The position numbers and the translations under genes were made by a program. The notes below the pieces were generated by a model. The model searched no databases. It was given only the letters and a program-made list of their open reading frames with translations, and was not told where the DNA came from. A DNA stretch of 64,000 bases from Lunularia cruciata (Eukaryota > Streptophyta > Marchantiopsida > Lunulariales > Lunulariaceae): contig OX419760.1 in NCBI GenBank assembly GCA_948567375.1, positions 12,338,001-12,402,000 on the forward strand, written 5' to 3'. Positions 58,196 through 64,000 of this stretch are shown piece by piece (positions within the stretch are counted from its first letter, which is position 1; each line of letters starts with the position of its first letter).

Positions 58196-60264
58196 GTGAG
58201 GGAGGAGATTGACTTTGAGTTGGAGTTCGACACAGGAGCTGATTCAATTGAGAGTGCACTTGGTATGTCCGCACCGTTGTTGTGGGACATGGATGAGATT
58301 TATGGGGCCTCCAAAGGCCCTAGGCGTTACTATGGTACAGTTGGTACCATTGAGTTGGATGACTTCATTCAGGAGTTTGATAGTTGGTGTGATCTGTAGT
58401 AGATGCGGAACCCGACTTTGTTCACACCCTTCATGGCATAGAAGGGGTTGTTTCAGCACTTGGAGGGTCCGCCGATGGATGACTACCATGAGTTCAAGAG
58501 AGCTCATTTGGAGGAGATTGAGTTATGGAGACAGTATTTGTCTCCACACTATGTCTCCATCACTTCAGGCTCGGTGGCCAGGAGTAGATCGGCTGTACCT
58601 ACGAGTTCTAGCTCAAGTAGTGTGGGTGGAGCTAGTGGAGGTGCACTAGCTGGAGATAGTGCTACTACGAGTGGAGCTACCGCTGCAGGAGGTGGTGTGG
58701 TACTAGGGTTTAACCCCATGGTGGAGTTCTTCCTGTGTTTGAGGCAAAACTACCAGGGAGTGCGGACTGTAACACCCATTTGTGCATATGTGTGGTATTG
58801 TGATATTTAGCTTGGTATTACAAGTACTTAAGAGATATTATTTATATAGAGATAAAGATGGTTCTATATTAGTCATGGTTAGCTAAAGTTAGTCATAGTT
58901 AAGATAGAGGGGACCTTACTTTAGAGGAAGTAGAAAAGATGAGCACCACTATTTTGGATTTTAGTGTGTTGACTTGGTATTATTCCTAGGTGTTTGGCTT
59001 TGAGGAAAGAGTTGAGAACTCTTGGGCCAACAAACCTTTTTGTTTTGGATTCTTCTTTAGTCCAAGGATAGCCCATGTGAAGGAATCCTTAACTTAGTGG
59101 TTGGGTCAAGATAAGACCACATGCTTAGGGGAATATGCCCATGTGAATGGATATTCCTTTCTACTTTTTTACTTTACTTGACTTTTAGTCTAGTAACTTG
59201 AGTTACTATGGTAATTAGTAACTTTGGTATGTAACTATTTCACAAGTATATAAACAAGGAGTGAGGAGGTACTCATCATCCTTTCATTTGCAACTATCTA
59301 TCTCTCATTGAGTTCTCTAGTGAGCAATGACTTGAGTCTTGGAGTGTTAGCCTTGGAGGAGTATGATGGAGTTCGGGTTCCTTGCCTTCTTAGTCCATGG
59401 TGCACTACCATGATAGCCATCAGAGGTTCATCCTGAGTGAGAGACAGGCCGGCTCATAGGACTGACAAGCTGAGGAGCTTGCAAGAGTTCCAGCGGAAGG
59501 CTGGAGAGAGCCTACGCGAGGCATACACTCGCATGAGACGGCTGATCAGTTTCACTCAGGGAGTTACTGAGGCCCAAGCAGTCCTGTTTTGGTATGGGAT
59601 ACTAGATAGGGAGTTGCGACATAGAGTTCATGATGCTACGTTGTTGCAGGCTACTTCGCCCACTTTGGCAATAGTCTTTGGTTTGGCTGAGCTTATTGAG
59701 CTCAACATGGTGGAGGAGAGAGTGGTGACATTTGGATTTGGTAGGGAGACCTCATCCACGGCTGTGACTTCTTCTAGAGTGCAGCAGAGTGCACCATGCC
59801 TAGTTGGTTATCAAGGACATGGTGGACAGCCCAGATCCTATGGAGCAAGTGGAGGGCCTAGTGGAGTTAGACCCTTACCCTCATTTTTGAGTCAGCAGCA
59901 GCCAGTGAGTGGTGGTGTTGCTTGTTGGACTTGTGGTGGACCTCACCATAGGAGAGAGTGTACTCAGGGCAGCGGACCTGATACCTCTGGTGCATCACAG
60001 CCAGCACAGAGGCAGTGTGAGCACTGCCACAGATTTGGTCACACTAGTGACCGGTGTTTTGACCTACACCCGGAGTTACGGAGTGGTAGGGCTGCTATGG
60101 CAGGTAGTAGAGGAGCTCCAGTTCATAGAGGACAAGGTGGTAGAGGTGGTGGTAGAGGATCTACATCTAGTAGGGGTGCAGTACTTGCCCTTACTTCTAA
60201 CATAGCTATGGCTACTCGGATTGAGCAGTTGGAGCAAAGATTGGCTAGTATGGCTATTGCTTAG
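58196..60264 (+). pseudogene. gag region of element D, split by a solo B LTR
   Basis: N-terminal part (REEIDFELEFDTGADSIES, ELDDFIQEFDSWCDL, GPPMDDYHEFKRAHLEEIEL) then a Ser/Gly-rich stretch to 58767. After the B LTR it resumes with a capsid-like block (LQEFQRKAGESLREAYTRMR, VLFWYGILDRELRHRV). Zinc knuckles follow: CWTCGGPHHRREC (59923-59961, CX2CX3HX4C) and CEHCHRFGHTSDRC (60016-60057, CX2CX4HX4C). An RGG-rich tail (RGQGGRGGGRG) and a short coiled coil (RIEQLEQRLASM) close it. Gag would package RNA. The RGG tail suggests extra RNA binding. Broken. Confidence 0.78.
58768..59457 (+). mobile_element. Solo LTR of family B inside the gag of element D
   Basis: A 0.69 kb B LTR, TGTAACACCC ... GGCCGGCTCA, with no internal sequence. 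The flanking words CGGAC (58763-58767) and AGGAC (59458-59462) form a 5-bp target duplication with one mismatch. It is close to the other B LTRs (15119-15809, 26861-29463, 31280-31970), so it inserted after element D. Confidence 0.88.
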
Positions 60265-60940
60265 AGGAGATCAGATTCGGGTGTTGAGGCTTCCACCTCA
60301 TATGCTGGTGATAGAGATGCTTTGGACTTCATGTGTGGAGCAGCACGAGTGGATGCATCTGCAGCAGTGACTAGGAGTGTAGTATGTGCTCCAGAGCCTA
60401 GAGGAGCATCAGTGGAGTTGGACCCACAGAGATGAGAGGTTGGGAGACAAGTCAGACTTCCCCAGTCTTTCATGCTATCTGAGGCATTGCACACAACATC
60501 CATGGTTCCTAGACTTCCCAGTGCAGGTGTGGTTGGTGGAGATGGAGTACATGATGGACTACCTGCTAGTCAGCCATTTGCTACTACACAGACTGAGTCT
60601 AGCATGATGTTTGGGGCGGCTCAGCTGATTATGTGGCATCCTTTGTTTTCAGCCAGTGACATGTTTACATTGGGAGTTGACCCAGCTCCAATGTTCCGGT
60701 TGGCTGCCACATTGTGTGAGAGTAGGGATGGTGTAGTTCCTACTACTAGAGCAAAGGTGGTTGATAGTGGAGCTGACTTGGTTGAGGAGCATAGGATCCA
60801 TTCAGCGACCAGTGGTTTATGGCAGGCAGTAGTGGCTAGACTGGAGGAGTTGCCAACTAGACCGGCCTTTGAGAGAGCACGGTTTACACCTGGTGTTGTC
60901 CTATTGGATAACTAGAGGGGGATTTTTTGTTTGGTGGGAC
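60265..60940 (+). pseudogene. gag-protease linker of element D
   Basis: Translation shows a moderately acidic, Ser/Thr-rich stretch (SMMFGAAQLIMWHPLFSASD, VDPAPMFRLAATLCESRDG, ATSGLWQAVVARLEELPTRP). No known domain is recognised. It joins the gag tail to the protease. Confidence 0.5.
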
Positions 60941-61240
60941 CTTCAAAGAAGGTCTATACACCACAGAGAGTCTTGTTAGACTCTGGTGCGCAACCTCTTA
61001 TGTTGGGGAAAGCTGCAGTTGTCGGGCTGGAGTTACGGAAGACCGATGTGGAGAGGTGTCCATTTCCAATCCAGACATCTCTATTGGTGGTTTGACACAG
61101 TACATCACACGTGGAGAGCTTGTTGTCCAGGTTCAGCCTGGTCATCCGACTGATAGCTCGGTGGTGAGAGCTCAGGCTATTGCGACGATAGCTAAGTCAT
61201 ATGATGTGCTAGTTGGGAGAGCAATGTTATACCCCATGGG
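60940..61240 (+). pseudogene. Aspartic protease of element D
   Basis: VYTPQRVLLDSGAQPLMLGK near 60953-61012 carries the DSGA active site of retropepsins, followed by GLELRKTDVERCPFPI. A later piece, YDVLVGRAMLYPMGFSIDYW (about 61200-61260), matches the closing region of the domain. It would release Gag, the methyltransferase and the pol enzymes from the polyprotein. Broken. Confidence 0.68.
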
Positions 61241-61690
61241 TTTCAGCATTGACTATTGGGAGGAGACAGCCTCTTATAGACCTGGTTGGCAGTCTGGTGA
61301 GGGACGGGTATGTCGCCTACCAGTACGCTTCAGTAGTGGCAGTCTTGGCTCACTACAGTCCGGGACCATGGCAACATCAGTTTTAGCTTTCAGCGGTGCC
61401 GTTACTTGGCCTGGTGACTTGTTGGAGGAGAACGTCCATGCAGAGGATACTCCAGTACCAGAGGAGATCACTTGGCTATGGAGTACTAGTGGGATTGTTC
61501 CATCCACCTTGGATGTTCCATTGTGGAGTTCAGAGGAGGCATTGCAGCAGCATGCAGATCAGTTGGTGCAGCAGGGTTGGAGTGGAGCCTTTATACCATC
61601 AGGAGATGAGTGTGAGGATGAGCCTCCAGAGGCGATTGCTTTGACACCTCTAGACACCACACTCATTGCTTGGCAGTATCCAGTAGAGGG
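61240..61690 (+). pseudogene. Spacer between protease and methyltransferase of element D
   Basis: About 150 residues with many Trp, Glu and Pro (WSGAFIPSGDECEDEPPEAI, LLEENVHAEDTPVPEEITWL, WSSEEALQQHADQLVQQGW). No family is recognised. Neighbouring family A and B elements have only an acidic spacer at this place. It ends with VEGICL, just before motif I of the methyltransferase. Confidence 0.5.
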
Positions 61691-62650
61691 GATATGCCTA
61701 TAAGAGTTGTTTGGTGGGATCAGCACCGGACTAGCTGCGGTGTTACAAGCGGGTATCCGAGTACAGAGGTACTTGTATGTAGAGAGAGATGAGACTGCTA
61801 GGCGAGTCTCTCTACATCATGTGGCACACTTGGCCTATCGGTATCCGGAGTTATTACCGATGTCAGCAGTCAAAGGTTACCAGAAGGCCTTACTAGGAGA
61901 CATTTCCTTATTGGGGGCGCATGACCTAGAGAGACATGGGCCTATTCACTTGGTGATTTTTGGATGGCCATGTCAAGGACATATACGTGTGGGCCGCGGT
62001 TTGGGTCTTCAGGATCCTTGTTCCGATGTGTTTTGGGAGATGTTACAGATACTACAACATCTCCGGGTTCATCAATCTGTTTCTCTAGCTTACCTTTTGG
62101 AGAACGTTCCTTTGATGGGTGATTCTTGCACTAGAGTGGTGGCGAGTACACATCAGGTCCATTCTTGGATGGGACCTACTGTATTGTTAGAAGTAGCCAT
62201 AGTGGGATCACGGGCTCATCGTCTTTGTCTTTGGTGGACGAACCTCTTACCCAGAGAGGTTCTACAGCGTGCTTATGATTGGATTCAGCGATTGGACCAC
62301 ATTCTTGTTGATGATATCTTGGATGTTGGGCGTTAGTCTCAGACAATGGTAGTGGCTGATAGGTCACCTATGGCAGTGGTGAACCTAGTTGGACAGCCTA
62401 GAGCTGCATTTCCCACACTCATGAGTTTCCCAAGCTCTCATGCTTTTCGAGAGGGAGGACCTGGACTTGTTTGGGACTCACAGTTACAGCAGTTGGTGGA
62501 GCCCAACGCTGATGAGAGAGAGCGGGCAATGGGTTTTCGCACCAGTATTACCGCTGTTCCAGTAGTGTCAGAGGCATCCAGGCGTCAGGTGTTAGGTCAG
62601 GCTATGGACCTGAACTGTTTGACCAGGATTGTGAGCCTTGGCTTGGTAGA
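61690..62650 (+). pseudogene. C5-cytosine DNA methyltransferase domain (DNMT3-like) inside element D
   Basis: C5 methyltransferase motifs occur in the usual order. Motif I is ELFGGISTGL (SAM binding) at about 61704-61733. Motif II is YLYVERDE. Motif IV is GWPCQG, with the catalytic Cys at 61971-61973. Motif VI is LLENVPLMGDS, with ENV at 62100-62108. Motif VIII is GSRAHR...WWTNLLP at about 62205-62240. Motif IX is like AFPTLMSFPSSHAF at about 62403-62445. ERERAMGFRTSIT and RRQVLGQAMDLNCLTRIV (motif X) lie at about 62520-62640. The short gap between motifs VIII and IX and the HR...W-TNL block resemble DNMT3 rather than DNMT1 or bacterial enzymes. The expected reaction is transfer of methyl from S-adenosylmethionine to cytosine C5. 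It sits in pol between protease and RT. Broken, only a few breaks. Confidence 0.85.
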
Positions 62651-63040
62651 GCAGCGTAGGATGCGCTTGATAGGCATCACCACTCAGACACTTGTGAGCC
62701 CTATGCCTATCGAGACGATTCAAGCATATGCTAGGGGCGATGGACCGAGTGGACATGGTATTCTTGGGACACATCCAATAGCTACTAGGGAGAGTGGTCT
62801 ACTTAGAGTCCATCCAGGTGAGCGTGGGCTACTTGGATTACACCCTTGGTCCACATGGGATGTAGCCAGAGGACGTGTGGAGCTTGCAGCCAGAGCGGAG
62901 GGAGTTTTTCACACAGAGGTTGGGACCTCTAGTGGTCGGGAGCATGATACTATTGCTCCCAAGGGCCCAGTGTAGCAGCCAATCAGTACGTCTTCCACTC
63001 CTACTACAATTACAGAGGATACTTGGTAGCCAGATCTTGG
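62650..63040 (+). pseudogene. Linker between methyltransferase and RT of element D
   Basis: About 110 residues after motif X. It contains three loose repeats of a G-L/I-L-x-x-HP motif (HGILGTHP, SGLLRVHP, RGLLGLHP) and then RVELAARAEGVFHTEVGTSS. No known domain. The repeats may form a flexible or binding segment. The function is unknown. Confidence 0.5.
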
Positions 63041-64000
63041 ACCCAAGCTGACTGGAGAGGAAAGACGGAGGGTTTGGAGGTTCTTGAGGAGTCACACAAG
63101 TTGTTTTGCCTTCAGTATGAAGGATTTGGGTGCTCTGAAGGGACTTGGTATACGGATTGAGCTGACTAGCGACACACCAATTTTCCGATGTCCTTATCGA
63201 TATAGTGATATGGAGAGGACATTGATTCATAGCCGGAGTAGTGACCTTTTTGAGGTTGGTTTGGTGGAGATTTCACATGGAGAGTATGCATCAGCAACAG
63301 TGATGCTAGCCAAGAAGGATATGCATGGCAACTATACAGATAGGCGGATGTGTGGAGATTACCGTCCTATCAACCGACAGACTAGGGCTGATCGGTATGC
63401 CATGCCTACACCAGAGGAAATTTTTGATGCGATTGGGCATGCAAAGGTCTTCAGTACTTTGGATCTTCAAGCGGGATATCATCAGTTGCCGATCAAGGAG
63501 GAGGATAAGTCCAAGACAACATTCTAGGCTATTGATCCTTATGGCAAGGATGTGTTATATCATGGATAGGATCCTAGCTAGATTGGATTTTGCTCGGTGC
63601 TATATTGATGACATTTTGGTTTATAGCACTACTGTGGAGGAGCATGAGAGACAATTGTTGGAGGTGTTTGAGAGGTTGAGATCTGATGGACTCAAACAAC
63701 ATCCTGGGAAGTGTAGGTTCTTCCATGAGCAGGTTGAGTATTTGGGTCATACTATCTACCCCGGAGGACTTGGTGTTCAGCAGACCAAGGTGGAGGCTAT
63801 TGCACGTATTCCTCGGCCTACGGATGTGAGCAGAGTGTGAGCATTCCTTGGGTTGGCAAACTTTTATCGCCGCTATATTAGAGGATTTAGTGCCATTGCC
63901 AAGGCCTTGATGAAGCTGACCAAGCTTACACAGGAGTGGTGTTGGGGAGATGAGCAGGAGAGAGCTTTTGTAGAGCTCAAGGAGAGGTTGACATCTGCTC
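63040..64000 (+). pseudogene. Reverse transcriptase of element D (to window edge)
   Basis: FSMKDLGALKGLGIRIELTS, SHGEYASATVMLAKKDMHGN, MCGDYRPINRQTRADRYAMP, FSTLDLQAGYHQLPIKEEDK, the catalytic YIDDILVYS at 63601-63627, KCRFFHEQVEYLGHTIYPGG, FLGLANFYRRYIRGFSAIAK, and the approach to RNase H (ERAFVELKERLTSA) at the edge. The YIDDILVYS and LDLQAGYHQ forms differ from the FIDDF and LIDDF of families A and B, so D is a distinct Ty3/gypsy lineage. Broken. Confidence 0.85.

Larger units (their letters stand above)
56386..64000 (+). mobile_element. Ty3/gypsy family D element carrying a DNA methyltransferase (runs off right edge)
   Basis: Order: putative 5' LTR and leader (56386-58195), gag with two zinc knuckles, retropepsin, spacer, a C5-cytosine methyltransferase domain, linker, RT and the start of RNase H at the window edge. 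A solo B LTR lies inside gag. TGTCACACC at 56386 is a plausible LTR start, but the LTR end could not be fixed because the partner LTR is out of view. Coding parts are recognisable throughout, with perhaps six to ten breaks. Confidence 0.8.

Noticed and set aside
61690-62650. Methyltransferase as a bacterial restriction-modification gene or contamination
   Set aside because: It is embedded between Ty3/gypsy protease and RT in one orientation, motif spacing is DNMT3-like, and no restriction enzyme gene is near.
61690-62650. Methyltransferase as an ordinary host DRM or CMT gene
   Set aside because: The motif order is linear (I to X), not rearranged as in DRM, there is no chromodomain within the catalytic part as in CMT, and there are no introns or host context.

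Overview
This window is a stack of LTR retrotransposon fossils from a eukaryotic nuclear genome. I find no host gene, rRNA, CRISPR array or bacterial feature. A land plant with a large, repeat-rich genome fits best: there are Athila/Tat-like and chromodomain Ty3/gypsy lineages, a primer site matching plant tRNA-Asp, and several levels of nested insertion. The clade cannot be fixed from the sequence. A non-angiosperm such as a fern, lycophyte or gymnosperm is only a guess.

Four Ty3/gypsy families account for nearly all of the window. Family A has very long LTRs (about 3.8 kb, TGTGGTGCCC...TGTCACA), a tRNA-Asp type primer site and gag-pol of about 6.1 kb. Its LTR itself carries a long coding region: a globular domain, an acidic linker and a coiled coil. 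A short-LTR relative, A2 (1.9 kb), shares both LTR ends. Family B has 0.69 kb LTRs (TGTAACACCC...GGCTCAC), an Athila-like pol and a separate zinc-knuckle ORF before gag. Family C is an old chromovirus with an integrase-linked chromodomain. Family D is a Ty3/gypsy element with a DNMT3-like cytosine-5 DNA methyltransferase domain between protease and reverse transcriptase.

Layout: 1-2035 is the end of an A LTR. 2036-18309 is a second A LTR (+) split by a whole A element on the minus strand (2945-17111, target duplication CAAAG), whose 5' LTR holds a solo B LTR. 18310-19627 is part of an A2 LTR (-). 19628-26860 is B pol (+) split by a solo A LTR (19967-23766). 26861-29463 is a B LTR split by a solo A2 LTR (27320-29227, target duplication CTTTG); it is followed directly by the start of another B element (29464-31279). 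31280-37520 is a B element on the minus strand. 37521-39958 holds two B tails with LTRs. 39959-42298 and 55011-56385 are the two arms of chromovirus C, split by a whole A element (+, 42299-54891) with unusual flanks. 56386-64000 is element D, with a solo B LTR inside its gag; D runs off the right edge.

The most notable item is the methyltransferase inside D (about 61690-62650). Motifs I, IV (PCQ), VI (ENV), VIII, IX and X are recognisable in order, embedded in gag-protease-[DNMT]-RT. Next is the long coding region inside the U3 part of the family A LTR, an arrangement recalling LTR-borne accessory genes of some retroviruses. All elements here are broken to various degrees and are described as fossils.
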